From contig NZ_BMTD01000002.1 of the NCBI RefSeq assembly GCF_014649495.1, positions 62,001-126,000 of the forward strand: a stretch of 64,000 bases of DNA, read 5' to 3'. Every line of letters begins with the position of its first letter. The stretch's first letter is position 1. This DNA is from Streptomyces filipinensis. Lineage in GTDB: Bacteria; Actinomycetota; Actinomycetes; Streptomycetales; Streptomycetaceae. Positions 24,465 to 32,282 of this stretch are shown here, piece by piece. The notes under the pieces are model-generated. The model was not told the DNA's origin. It worked only from the letters and a program-made list of their open reading frames with translations, and ran no database searches. Made by a program: the position numbers and the translations under genes.

Positions 24465-25172
24465 ATGTCCGCCTTCCGCATCGACCCCGCCGTCGCAGAA
24501 GCCTTCCCCGACACGCTCATCGCCCTCGTCACCGCCACCGGCCTGCGCGGCCGCGAACCCTGGCCGCGCACCACCGCCGCCCTGGCGGAACTGGAGCGCC
24601 GACTCGCCGACGGCACCTGGCGGCCGGCCGACGAGACCGACCCCCGCATCGAGGCGTGGCACACCGCCTACCGCGCGTTCGGCACCAACCCCCGCCGCGT
24701 CCGCCCCAGCGTCGACGCGCTCGGCCGCCGCCTGGCCAAGAAGGGGACGCTGCCGCGCATCAACCCGGCCGTCGACTCCTACAACGCCGTCTCCGTCCGC
24801 CACGGCCTGCCCGCCGGCGCCTTCGACCTGGACCGGGTCACCGGCGACGTCGACATCCGGTACGCGGACGGCACCGAGTCCTTCACCCCGCTCGGCGAAC
24901 CCGGCACCATCGAGACCCCGAACCCCGGCGAGATCATCTACGCGGACACCACCGGGGTGCTGACCCGCCACTGGAACCACCGCGACGCGCACCGCACCCG
25001 GGTCACCGAGGACTCCACCCGCGTCGCCTTCCTCCTCGAAACCCTCCACGCCACCCGCGACGGCGACCTCCTCAAGGTCGCCGCCGACACACTGCAGGGC
25101 CTCCTCGCCCCGCACTCCGGACACAGCACCGTTCACTACCTCAGCCCGGCCCAGCCTCGGGCCACCGTCTGA
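24465..25172 (+). CDS. B3/4 tRNA-binding-domain protein (PheRS beta-related)
   Basis: This 235-residue protein begins with ATG 24465 (MSAFRIDPAVAEAFPDTLIA), inside the longer chimeric frame. The fold of the phenylalanyl-tRNA synthetase beta B3/B4 editing-type domain is indicated by WHTAYRAFGTNPRRVRPSVDAL, LPRINPAVDSYNAVSVRHGLP and IYADTTGVLTRHWNHRD. Stand-alone members are thought to hydrolyse or bind misacylated tRNA or related ligands; function here is not known. The gene usually follows an XRE-cupin regulator, which would explain the regulator fragment just upstream. Translation may start internally at 24465 or as a fusion from 24249. Confidence 0.82.
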   Translation: MSAFRIDPAVAEAFPDTLIALVTATGLRGREPWPRTTAALAELERRLADGTWRPADETDPRIEAWHTAYRAFGTNPRRVRPSVDALGRRLAKKGTLPRINPAVDSYNAVSVRHGLPAGAFDLDRVTGDVDIRYADGTESFTPLGEPGTIETPNPGEIIYADTTGVLTRHWNHRDAHRTRVTEDSTRVAFLLETLHATRDGDLLKVAADTLQGLLAPHSGHSTVHYLSPAQPRATV

Positions 25173-25245
25173 CACGGCACCTGACAAGGCACCCGTCGAG
25201 GGCCGGGCACGCACGGGCGGCGGATCAGTGGAACCGCGGCACGAT

Positions 25246-25468
25246 CAGAAAGATCCCGTACGCCGCCCCTTGTCACCGAGTCCTGGCGGGCGCGGGCGCT
25301 GAGCCTGTAAGCGAGGTAGGTGGCGGCCAGGGCGGCGAGGCCCGCCACCACAGGGGAGGCCACGGCCGGGATCAGCACCTTGTCGACGACCTCGTCGAAG
25401 TGCACGCCGTGGGAGCCCGCGCCGACCCGGACCGCGCCGATCCGACCGCCGAAGAGGGCGTGGAAAAA
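25246..25468 (-). pseudogene. Internal fragment of a PiT-family phosphate transporter
   Basis: About 74 minus-strand codons read FFHALFGGRIGAVRVGAGSH, GVHFDEVVDKVLIPAVASPV and VAGLAALAATYLAYRLSARA. This matches the middle of actinomycete PiT (low-affinity phosphate) permeases, including the SPVVAG helix and the following cytoplasmic loop. Both ends are missing: the frame continues into unrelated sequence at each side. It overlaps nothing intact but sits directly upstream of the AraC-type gene. Confidence 0.7.
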
Positions 25469-25511
25469 CGTTCCGTACCTCGCTGCCCGTGTCCTGTGCC
25501 AAGCTGTCGAC

Positions 25512-25910
25512 GTGACCCTGGAGGACCTCAGACGGCTGCGTCGCGTGCGCGACCGCATGGACCGCGAGTACGCCGAGCCGCTCGACATGACCGAGCTGGC
25601 CCGTGGCGCCCACATGTCGCCCGGCCACTTCCAGCGCAGCTTCCGCAAGGCGTTCGGCGAGACGCCGTACAGCTATCTGATGACCCGCCGGGTCGAGCGG
25701 GCCAAGGCGCTGCTGCGCCGGGGCGACCTCACCGTCACCGAGGTGTGCCTCGCCGTGGGGTGTACGTCGCTCGGCTCCTTCAGCTCCCGCTTCACCGAGC
25801 TGGTCGGCCAGACGCCGAGCGCCTACCGGGCCCGCGACCACGAGGAGAGCGCGGTGATCCCGTCCTGTGTGGCCCGTACCTTCACCCGGCCGCGCCGCCG
25901 GTCCTGGTGA
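25512..25910 (+). CDS. AraC-type HTH transcriptional regulator (DNA-binding domain only)
   Basis: The protein has 132 residues, starting with GTG 25512 (VTLEDLRRLRRVRDRMDREYAE). It consists almost only of the two AraC helix-turn-helix motifs: LDMTELARGAHMSPGHFQRS and LTVTEVCLAVGCTSLGSFSS, ending with RFTELVGQTPSAYRAR. No ligand-binding domain is present, which is common for this short class. It lies 40 nt ahead of a VOC-family gene in the same direction, and such pairs are frequent, the regulator probably controlling the VOC protein. The upstream 190 codons of open frame are PiT-fragment antisense. Confidence 0.88.
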   Translation: MTLEDLRRLRRVRDRMDREYAEPLDMTELARGAHMSPGHFQRSFRKAFGETPYSYLMTRRVERAKALLRRGDLTVTEVCLAVGCTSLGSFSSRFTELVGQTPSAYRARDHEESAVIPSCVARTFTRPRRRSW

Positions 25911-25950
25911 CTCGCGCGCGCCTGGGTCCGGATGGGCCTAGCGTGAGCCC

Positions 25951-26367
25951 ATGGACGTGAAACTCAAGCAGTGCTTCATCGCGGTGGACGACCATGACAA
26001 GGCGCTCGCCTTCTACCGTGACGTGCTCGGCCTGGAGGTCCGCAACGACGTGGGCTTCGAGGGCATGCGCTGGGTGACGCTGGGCTCACCGCTCCAGCCG
26101 GACGTCGAGATCGTGCTGGAACCGCCCGGCGCGAACCCGGACGCCTCCCCCGCCGATCGGCAGGCGATGGCCGAACTGCTCGCCAAGGGCATGCTGCGGG
26201 GTGTCATCTTCACGACCGAGGACTGCGACGCGCTGTACGAGCGGGTGCGGGAGTCCGGCGGGGATGTGCTCCAGGAGCCGACGGACCAGCCGTACGGGGT
26301 GCGCGACTGCGCCTTCCGGGACCCGGCGGGCAACCAGTTGCGCTTCCTCCAGCGGCCCGCGGAGTGA
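25951..26367 (+). CDS. VOC-family (glyoxalase/bleomycin-resistance fold) protein
   Basis: The 138-residue single-domain protein begins LKQCFIAVDDHDKALAFYRD and ends with VRDCAFRDPAGNQLRFLQ, the two beta-alpha-beta-beta-beta halves of the VOC fold. Metal-ligand positions are not all obvious: the first is Phe/Val, the last Arg/Phe, so catalysis or antibiotic binding is uncertain. It is probably co-transcribed with the AraC-type gene 40 nt upstream and followed after 43 nt by another VOC gene. Confidence 0.85.
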   Translation: MDVKLKQCFIAVDDHDKALAFYRDVLGLEVRNDVGFEGMRWVTLGSPLQPDVEIVLEPPGANPDASPADRQAMAELLAKGMLRGVIFTTEDCDALYERVRESGGDVLQEPTDQPYGVRDCAFRDPAGNQLRFLQRPAE

Positions 26368-26410
26368 AATCCCGCGAGTGACCGGGGAGTCGGCACCTAC
26401 ACTCCCCGTC

Positions 26411-27175
26411 ATGATCATTCGCTGGACGTACGCCTTCGTCGACCGGCCCGTCGGCCGGCTGCCCGAGGCCCGCGCCTTCTGGACCGCCGTCACCGGCACC
26501 CGGCCGTCCGAACCCCGCGGTGAACAGGGCGAGTTCCTGACCCTGCTGCCCGAGGACGCCGACGGGGCGGACGCCTGCGTGAAGCTCCAGGGCGTCACCG
26601 AGGGCGAGGGCGGGGCCCACCTCGACTTCTGCACCGAGGACGTACGGGAGCTGATCGGGGCGGCCCGTGAACGGGGCGCGGACCTGGTGACGGACCACGG
26701 GGACTGGGCGGTACTGCGTTCCCCGGCGGGGCAGTTGTTCTGCGCCGTGCCCTGGCACGGGGAGACGGTACGGCCGCCCGTGGTGGCGGGCAGCCGGCTC
26801 GACCAGGTCTGCCTCGACATCCCGCCGTCGGCGTACGCCGCCGAGTCCGGCTTCTGGGCCCGGCTCACCGGCTGGGAGCGGCACACCGGTTCACGGCCGG
26901 AGTTCCAGGTGCTGAAGCCGCCGGCGGGACTGCCCGTCCGGATCCTCCTCCAGCGGCTCGGCGAGGAACGCCCCGCCTCCGCCCATCTCGACCTCGCCTG
27001 CGCGGACATCGCCGCCGTCCAGACCCGGCACGAGGAGCAGGGGGCGGTCCGGGTGGGCGGGGGCCCGCACTGGACCGTGATGCGCGACCCGGCGGGCGGC
27101 GTCTACTGCCTGACCGGACGGGACCCGCTGACCGGCGGGCTGGCCGGCGCCGGTAGGACCCCGACGGACGCGTAG
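26411..27175 (+). CDS. Two-domain VOC-family protein
   Basis: The protein has 254 residues with two VOC domains: residues 1-120 (RWTYAFVDRPVGRLPEARAF to VLRSPAGQLFCAVPW) and 130-245 (LDQVCLDIPPSAYAAESGFW to VMRDPAGGVYCLTGRDP). The second domain keeps the DPAGGVYCLT terminal strand typical of the family. The start ATG is at 26411, directly after CCCCGTC. The substrate is unknown. It is the last gene of an AraC-VOC-VOC run; the next gene converges from the other strand. Confidence 0.84.
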   Translation: MIIRWTYAFVDRPVGRLPEARAFWTAVTGTRPSEPRGEQGEFLTLLPEDADGADACVKLQGVTEGEGGAHLDFCTEDVRELIGAARERGADLVTDHGDWAVLRSPAGQLFCAVPWHGETVRPPVVAGSRLDQVCLDIPPSAYAAESGFWARLTGWERHTGSRPEFQVLKPPAGLPVRILLQRLGEERPASAHLDLACADIAAVQTRHEEQGAVRVGGGPHWTVMRDPAGGVYCLTGRDPLTGGLAGAGRTPTDA

Positions 27176-27234
27176 GTACCGAGGACCGGGACGCCGGAGG
27201 GCCCCCGGGCCCGGCGGACACCCGTCCTCGCCGG

Positions 27235-27567
27235 TCACCCCCAGGGCTCCACGTCCACCACGGCGTCGGCCGGCACCGGCCCGTACACGTGCGGGAACTC
27301 CTCCCCGCCCGGCTTCATGGCCTCGTACTTCACCGGCACGTCGACCAGGGCCGGATCCACGACCAGCACGACCAGCTCGTCCGGACCGTCGTAGTCGCCG
27401 TAGAGGCGGGCGGCGATGCGCGGAAGCTGCTCGCGGGTGGAGAAGTGGATGAAACCTTCCTCCTGGAGGGTGCGGCCAGGGGAGGACATCTCGTAGGCAC
27501 CGTGTTCGCGTGCCTTCTCCCAGAGGGAGCGTTCGGTGATATGGAAGATATGGGGCATTTTCGACAT
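27235..27567 (-). CDS. DUF952 domain protein
   Basis: This is a 110-residue protein. The DUF952 signature is intact: PHIFHITERSLWEKAREHGA, EEGFIHFSTREQLPRIAARL, LVVLVVDPALVDVPVKYEA and FPHVYGPVPADAV. The family has a mono-ADP-ribosyltransferase-like fold with unproven activity; the HFST and YGP positions are kept. It stands alone, convergent with the VOC genes. Confidence 0.88.
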   Translation of the reverse strand: MSKMPHIFHITERSLWEKAREHGAYEMSSPGRTLQEEGFIHFSTREQLPRIAARLYGDYDGPDELVVLVVDPALVDVPVKYEAMKPGGEEFPHVYGPVPADAVVDVEPWG

Positions 27568-27593
27568 GGGCCCACGGTACGGCGGCTGCGGGA

Positions 27594-27738
27594 TCAGCGC
27601 TTACGTGGGTACGTCCGCACGAGCACGCCCTTGGTGAAGGCGCGCACCGCGTCGAGGCCGGACTCCTTGATGTCGAGGCCGGTCGCGAACATCGGCATGC
27701 CCCTACCGTAGACGACCGGACAGGTCTTGATCAGGCTC
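27594..27738 (-). pseudogene. C-terminal fragment of a RibD/DHFR-like reductase
   Basis: About 47 codons before a TGA read LIKTCPVVYGRGMPMFATGL, DIKESGLDAVRAFTKGVLVR and TYPRKR. PVVxGRGxPMF near the end and a final KGV.V..Y strand are typical of the RibD C-terminal/dihydrofolate-reductase-like family. No upstream part exists: the polyprenyl synthase stop codon begins at 27739 and lies against the fragment. It may be a scar of a deletion. Confidence 0.5.
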
Positions 27739-28870
27739 AGCTACCGCGCCGGGTCACGAACTCCGCGAGCATCAGCAGCCCGCCCGCCGCCTCGGGGTCG
27801 GGGACCGCCCGGGACAGCTCCTGCACGGCGCGGGCCATCCGGTCGGCCGCCTCGGCCTGCGCCCAGTCCCGGCCGCCCGCCCGCTCCACGGCCAGCGCCG
27901 CAAGCGCCACGCCCTCGGTGTCACCGGCCACACACGGCGTGCCGTACAGCTCGGCGAGTTCGGCCGCCGCCTCCGTGCCGGTCGACAGGGCCGCCACCAC
28001 GGGCAGCGACTTCTTGCGGGCCGCGAGATCCGCACCGGCCGGCTTCCCGGTGTGCCGCGGGTCGCCCCATATGCCGATGACGTCGTCGATCAGCTGGAAG
28101 GCGAGCCCGGCCTGGCGGCCGAAGCCGTCCAGCGCCGCCACGTCCCCCGGGCCGGCGCCCGCGTACAGCGCGCCGAGGGCGCAGGCGCAGCCGAGCAGCG
28201 CGCCGGTCCTGGCCTCGGCCATGGCGAGCACCTCGGCGAGGGTGACACCCTCGGGGGCACCGCGCTCCAGGTTCGTGTCGGTGTACTGGCCGGCGCACAG
28301 TTCCACGACGCAGTCCGCGAGCCGGGCCGCGGCCGGCCCGGCGGCCGGGTGCGGGTCCTCGGCGAGCAGCCGCAGGGCCAGCGCCTGCAGGGCGTCACCG
28401 GCGAGGATCGCGTCGGTGACGCCGAACACGGTCCAGGCCGTGGGCCGGTGCCGGCGGGAGGTGTCGCGGTCCATCACGTCGTCGTGCAACAGGGTGACGT
28501 TGTGGACCAGTTCGACCGCCACCGCCGCCCGGACCGCCGCCGTACGGGCCGCCGGGCCGCCGAGGGCGGCGGCCGCCGCCAGGACGAGCGCGGGGCGTAT
28601 CGCCTTGCCGGCGTCGCCCGTCGCCGGGGTGCCGTCCGCGTGCTGCCGGCCGAAGTGGTAGAGCGCGATCCGGCGCATGGCGCCGGGAAGTGACTCCAGG
28701 GCCGCGTGCAGCTCCGGGTCGACGACGGCCCGCGTGCACTCCAGCAGGGCCGCCGCCTCGTGTCCTTCGAGCGGACCGGCGTCGTCGGCCCTCCCCCACC
28801 GCTCCTCCGCCGTGCCGGGGCACGGCACGACGGGGGAGCGCAGTTCGGTCTCCGTCATGAACTCGGCCAT
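27737..28870 (-). CDS. Polyprenyl diphosphate synthase, likely encapsulin cargo
   Basis: This 377-residue enzyme is of the isoprenyl diphosphate synthase fold, condensing isopentenyl diphosphate units, probably to a C15-C20 product. The first Asp-rich motif is DDVMD in VTLLHDDVMDRDTSRRHRPT. The second is DDVIG in LAFQLIDDVIGIWGD, lacking the last Asp of DDxxD. GDALQALALRLL and KKSLPVV are typical. The N-terminal 60 residues are polar and probably disordered, like targeting tails of family 2B encapsulin cargo. ATG 28870 follows GGGGGAG. The shell gene is 112 bp upstream on the same strand, and both are likely one operon. Confidence 0.85.
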   Translation of the reverse strand: MAEFMTETELRSPVVPCPGTAEERWGRADDAGPLEGHEAAALLECTRAVVDPELHAALESLPGAMRRIALYHFGRQHADGTPATGDAGKAIRPALVLAAAAALGGPAARTAAVRAAVAVELVHNVTLLHDDVMDRDTSRRHRPTAWTVFGVTDAILAGDALQALALRLLAEDPHPAAGPAAARLADCVVELCAGQYTDTNLERGAPEGVTLAEVLAMAEARTGALLGCACALGALYAGAGPGDVAALDGFGRQAGLAFQLIDDVIGIWGDPRHTGKPAGADLAARKKSLPVVAALSTGTEAAAELAELYGTPCVAGDTEGVALAALAVERAGGRDWAQAEAADRMARAVQELSRAVPDPEAAGGLLMLAEFVTRRGS

Positions 28871-28982
28871 GTCTCCCCCTCGCCAGGTCCGCGGACGCCG
28901 GCGTCGCCGGTCCGGCCGGACGCATGTTCCGAGGGTCTACCCGCCACGCCGGGCGGGGACACGGCCGTGAAGTGCGGAAACG

Positions 28983-30389
28983 TCACCTCCAGCGGCCGAT
29001 CTCGACGTTCTCCAGCACGCCGAGAGCGTCCGGCACCAGCACGGCGGCCGAGTAGTAGGCCGTCACCAGGTACTTGATGATGGCCTGTTCGTTGATGCCC
29101 ATGAAGCGGACGGACAGGCTCGGCTCGATCTCGTCCGGGACGCCCGACTGCCTGAGGCCGATGACACCCTGGTCCTGCTCGCCGGTGCGCATCGCGATGA
29201 TCGAGGTGGTGCGCTCCGGGGTGACCGGGATCTTGTTGCACGGGTAGATCGGCACGCCGCGCCAGGTCGGGAGGCGGTTACCGCCGATCTCGACGGATTC
29301 CGGGACCAGTCCCCGCTTGTTCAGCTCGCGTCCGAACGCGGCGATCGCGCGCGGATGGGCCAGGAACAGCTTGGTGCTGCGCCGGCGGCTGAGCAGTTCG
29401 TCCATGTCGTCCGGGCTGGGCACTCCGTCGTGCGGCTGGATCCGCTGGTCGTACTCGCAGTTGTGGAGCAGGCCGAAGTCGCGGTTGTTCACCAGCTCGT
29501 GCTCCTGGCGCTCCTTGAGCGCCTCGACCGTGAGCCGCAGCTGCTGCTCGGTCTGGTTCATCGGCTGGTTGTAGAGGTCGGCCACGCGGGTGTGGATGCG
29601 CAGCACGGTCTGGGCGATGCTCAGTTCGTACTCGCGGGGCCGCGCCTCGTAGTCCACGAAGGTGTGCGGGATGTCGGGCTCGCCGGAGTGGCCGGCCGCC
29701 AGCTCGACCTCCTTCTCGCCGTACTTGTTGGTCCGCTGCTCCGGGACGGAGCGCAGCTGCTCCAGATGTGCGCGCAGGGTGTCTGAGCGCTCGGCGATCT
29801 GCTGGAAGTCCTGGCGGCTGAGGATCAGCACCGTGGTCGCGGTGTCGGCGCGGACGGTGTACTCCCAGATGGCGTCCGGGTCCAGCAGCGCCTGCTCGCC
29901 GAAGTAGGCGCCGTCGGCGAGGACTCCGAGGACGGCGTCGTCGCCGTAGGGGCCGGTGCCGATCTTCTCGACCCTGCCGTGCGCCAGCAGGTACACCTCA
30001 CCCGTCTGGTTCCCGAAGTCGGCGATCACCTCGCCGGGGGCGAAGTCGCGCTGGCGACAGCGCCGGGCCAGCTCCGTCAGCACCTCCTGGTCCTCGTAGG
30101 AGCGCAGGGCCGGCAGCTCGCCGAGCTCGGCCGGGATGACCTCGACCTGGTCGCCGGTCTTCACGAAGGTGATGCGGCCGTCACCGACGGAGTACGTCAG
30201 CCGCCTGTTGACGCGGTACGTGCCGCCCTGCACGTCGACCCACGGGAGCGTGCGCAGCAGCCAGCGGGAGCTGATCTCCTGCATCTGCGGAACGGACTTG
30301 GTGGTGGTGGCCAGGTTCCGCGCTGCCGCCGTCCCGAGGGACTGCTGCGGCGTGCCTTGATCCGTGCGGACCTCTTCGCCTACCGACAT
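28983..30389 (-). CDS. Family 2B encapsulin shell protein (EshA type) with cyclic-nucleotide-binding domain
   Basis: This 468-residue protein assembles a protein nanocompartment. It starts with a disordered N-arm, and the HK97-like P-domain and A-domain are split around an inserted cyclic-nucleotide-binding fold at about 105-225 ([45 protein letters not shown]). Shell-domain blocks include [57 protein letters not shown] and [19 protein letters not shown]. In Streptomyces these shells carry terpene synthases or polyprenyl synthases, fitting the downstream gene. Effects on growth or antibiotic timing are known for EshA in other species; here that is inferred. Confidence 0.92.
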   Translation of the reverse strand: MSVGEEVRTDQGTPQQSLGTAAARNLATTTKSVPQMQEISSRWLLRTLPWVDVQGGTYRVNRRLTYSVGDGRITFVKTGDQVEVIPAELGELPALRSYEDQEVLTELARRCRQRDFAPGEVIADFGNQTGEVYLLAHGRVEKIGTGPYGDDAVLGVLADGAYFGEQALLDPDAIWEYTVRADTATTVLILSRQDFQQIAERSDTLRAHLEQLRSVPEQRTNKYGEKEVELAAGHSGEPDIPHTFVDYEARPREYELSIAQTVLRIHTRVADLYNQPMNQTEQQLRLTVEALKERQEHELVNNRDFGLLHNCEYDQRIQPHDGVPSPDDMDELLSRRRSTKLFLAHPRAIAAFGRELNKRGLVPESVEIGGNRLPTWRGVPIYPCNKIPVTPERTTSIIAMRTGEQDQGVIGLRQSGVPDEIEPSLSVRFMGINEQAIIKYLVTAYYSAAVLVPDALGVLENVEIGRWR

Positions 30390-30657
30390 AGAGAATTGCC
30401 TCCCAGGTTTTCCCGGTGCCGAATCGCACGGGCACCGGTCTCGTGACCGAGCCTTTCATCACCGAGAGTGTCCGCACCATTACCCGAAAGAGCGGGAATG
30501 GATCATCGCATTACTGGGCACGAAGAGGGATCCCGCCGCCGTCCGGGGACGTCCGGTTTCGGCGGCGGTCTCGTTGCAGAAAGCAGAACGTAGAGGCAGG
30601 TGCCGAACGGTCGCGTCCGGCGGCCGGCCTGGACCGGCACGGAACGAAGGAGGCGGC

Positions 30658-31251
30658 ATGGCCCCACCCATGTCCGCGGGCGAGTTTCTGGACGCGCTGC
30701 GAGCGGAGGGCGTCACCGTCGTCGAGGTCGGCGACTGGCCGCACCACAACCGCAACCACAAGGGCCCGTGGGGGCCCGTGCACGGCGTGATGATCCACCA
30801 CACGGTGACCCGGGGCAGCGCGCACACGGTCCGGATCTGCCGGGACGGCCATCCGGCGCTGCCGGGCCCGCTGTGCCACGGCGTGATCACCAAGGACGGC
30901 AGGGTCCACCTGGTCGGCTACGGCCGCGCCAACCACGCCGGCCTCGGCGACGACGACGTGCTGCGCGCGGTGATCGCGGAGAAGGGGCTGCCGCCGGACA
31001 ACGAGGCGGACACCGACGGCAACCGGCACTTCTACGGCTTCGAGTGCGAGAACCTGGGCGACGGGGCGGACCCCTGGCCACAGGCCCAGCTGGACGCGAT
31101 CGAACGGGTGGCCGCCGCGGTGTGCCGGCGGCACGGGTGGAGCGAGAGGTCGGTCATCGGCCACCTGGAGTGGCAGCCGGGGAAGGTGGATCCGAGGGGG
31201 TTCGGGATGGGGTGGCTGCGGGAGCGGGTGGCCGAGCGGCTGAAGGGGTAG
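30658..31251 (+). CDS. N-acetylmuramoyl-L-alanine amidase (amidase_2 / PGRP type)
   Basis: This 197-residue cell-wall or phage-type amidase cleaves the amide between N-acetylmuramic acid and L-alanine. Zinc site residues are seen in GVMIHHTVTRG, with the final His in RSVIGHLEWQPGKVDPRG, where the Lys and Asp of the active site also lie. YGFECENLGDG is the family core. No signal peptide is visible from ATG 30658, so export may need a holin-like or other route. It is divergent from the encapsulin gene across 268 bp. A PGRP-like immune or recycling role cannot be excluded. Confidence 0.85.
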   Translation: MAPPMSAGEFLDALRAEGVTVVEVGDWPHHNRNHKGPWGPVHGVMIHHTVTRGSAHTVRICRDGHPALPGPLCHGVITKDGRVHLVGYGRANHAGLGDDDVLRAVIAEKGLPPDNEADTDGNRHFYGFECENLGDGADPWPQAQLDAIERVAAAVCRRHGWSERSVIGHLEWQPGKVDPRGFGMGWLRERVAERLKG

Positions 31252-31376
31252 CGCCGGGGTACGTCGCCGGATGCGGGTCCGCGGTGGGCGGGTCGCACGG
31301 CTCCCCGTGACCGTCACGCGGCTCCCCGTGACCGCCGCGGGGCGCCCGTGACCGCCGCAGCGGTGACAATGAAGCC

Positions 31377-32282
31377 GTGACCAGCCGGACTCCGCTCGCT
31401 CCCCGCCTGCCCTCTCCTCTTCAGGAAGTAGGGGACGAGCGGTTCGGCCGTCACGGCCTGCGGCTGCTCCTGAAGCGCGACGACCTGATCCACCCGGACC
31501 TCATCGGCAACAAATGGCGCAAGCTGGTGCCGAACATCGAGGCGGCCCACGGCCGCCCCCTGGTCACCTTCGGCGGCGCCTACTCCAACCACCTGCGCGC
31601 CACCGCCGCCGCGGGCCGCCTCCTCGGTCTGCCGACCACCGGCGTGGTCCGCGGCCAGGAGCTGGCCGGCCGTCCGCTCAACCCCTCGCTGGCCCGGTGC
31701 GCGGCGGACGGCATGCGGCTGCACTTCGTCGACAGATCGACATACCGGCACAAGACCGAGCCGCGTACCCTGGCGGCGATCCTGCGCGCGGCCGGCGCCG
31801 AGGAGGCGTACGTCGTCCCCGAAGGCGGCAGCAACAGCGCGGCCGTACACGGCTGCCGGGCCCTCGGCGAGGAACTGCGCGGGCACGCCGGCGTCGTCGC
31901 GGTCGCCTGCGGCACCGGCGGCACGCTCGCGGGGCTCGCCGCCGGGCTGGCGGCCGGGCAGCGCGCGCTCGGCGTGCCGGTCCTCAGGGGCGGATTCCTG
32001 GAACGCGACATACAGCAGCTGCAGGAACGTGCCTTCGGCGCCCGCACCGGCTCCTGGTCCCTCGACGAACGTTTCCACTTCGGCGGCTACGCCCGTACGA
32101 CACCCGAACTGCACGCCTTCGCGGAGGACTTCGAGCGCCGCCACGGACTGCCCGTCGAACGTCTCTATGTCGCCAAGTTGCTCTACGGGCTCGTCGCCCT
32201 CGCCGACGAGGGCGCCTTCCCGCGCGGGACGACGATCGCCGCCGTCGTCACCGGGCGGCCGTTCGCCGAGGACCGGGCCTAG
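31377..32282 (+). CDS. PLP-dependent D-cysteine desulfhydrase / ACC deaminase-like enzyme
   Basis: This 301-residue fold-type II PLP enzyme starts with GTG 31377. PLP Lys lies in DLIGNKWRKLV, the substrate loop in FGGAYSNHLRATAAAG, and the phosphate-binding loop in VACGTGGTLAGL. Family members release pyruvate and ammonia, plus H2S for D-cysteine; which substrate applies is not determined by sequence. The 3' end overlaps the convergent antiporter gene by the 4-bp palindrome CTAG, so both stop codons are TAG on opposite strands. About 70 bp upstream of it contain three GTGACCGYCRC-like tandem units. Confidence 0.85.
   Translation: MTSRTPLAPRLPSPLQEVGDERFGRHGLRLLLKRDDLIHPDLIGNKWRKLVPNIEAAHGRPLVTFGGAYSNHLRATAAAGRLLGLPTTGVVRGQELAGRPLNPSLARCAADGMRLHFVDRSTYRHKTEPRTLAAILRAAGAEEAYVVPEGGSNSAAVHGCRALGEELRGHAGVVAVACGTGGTLAGLAAGLAAGQRALGVPVLRGGFLERDIQQLQERAFGARTGSWSLDERFHFGGYARTTPELHAFAEDFERRHGLPVERLYVAKLLYGLVALADEGAFPRGTTIAAVVTGRPFAEDRA

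Noticed and set aside
31300..31352. Three GTGACC-type tandem units before the desulfhydrase gene
   Set aside because: Short (about 20 bp) and imperfect; probably simple slippage, no promoter or protein-site pattern seen.
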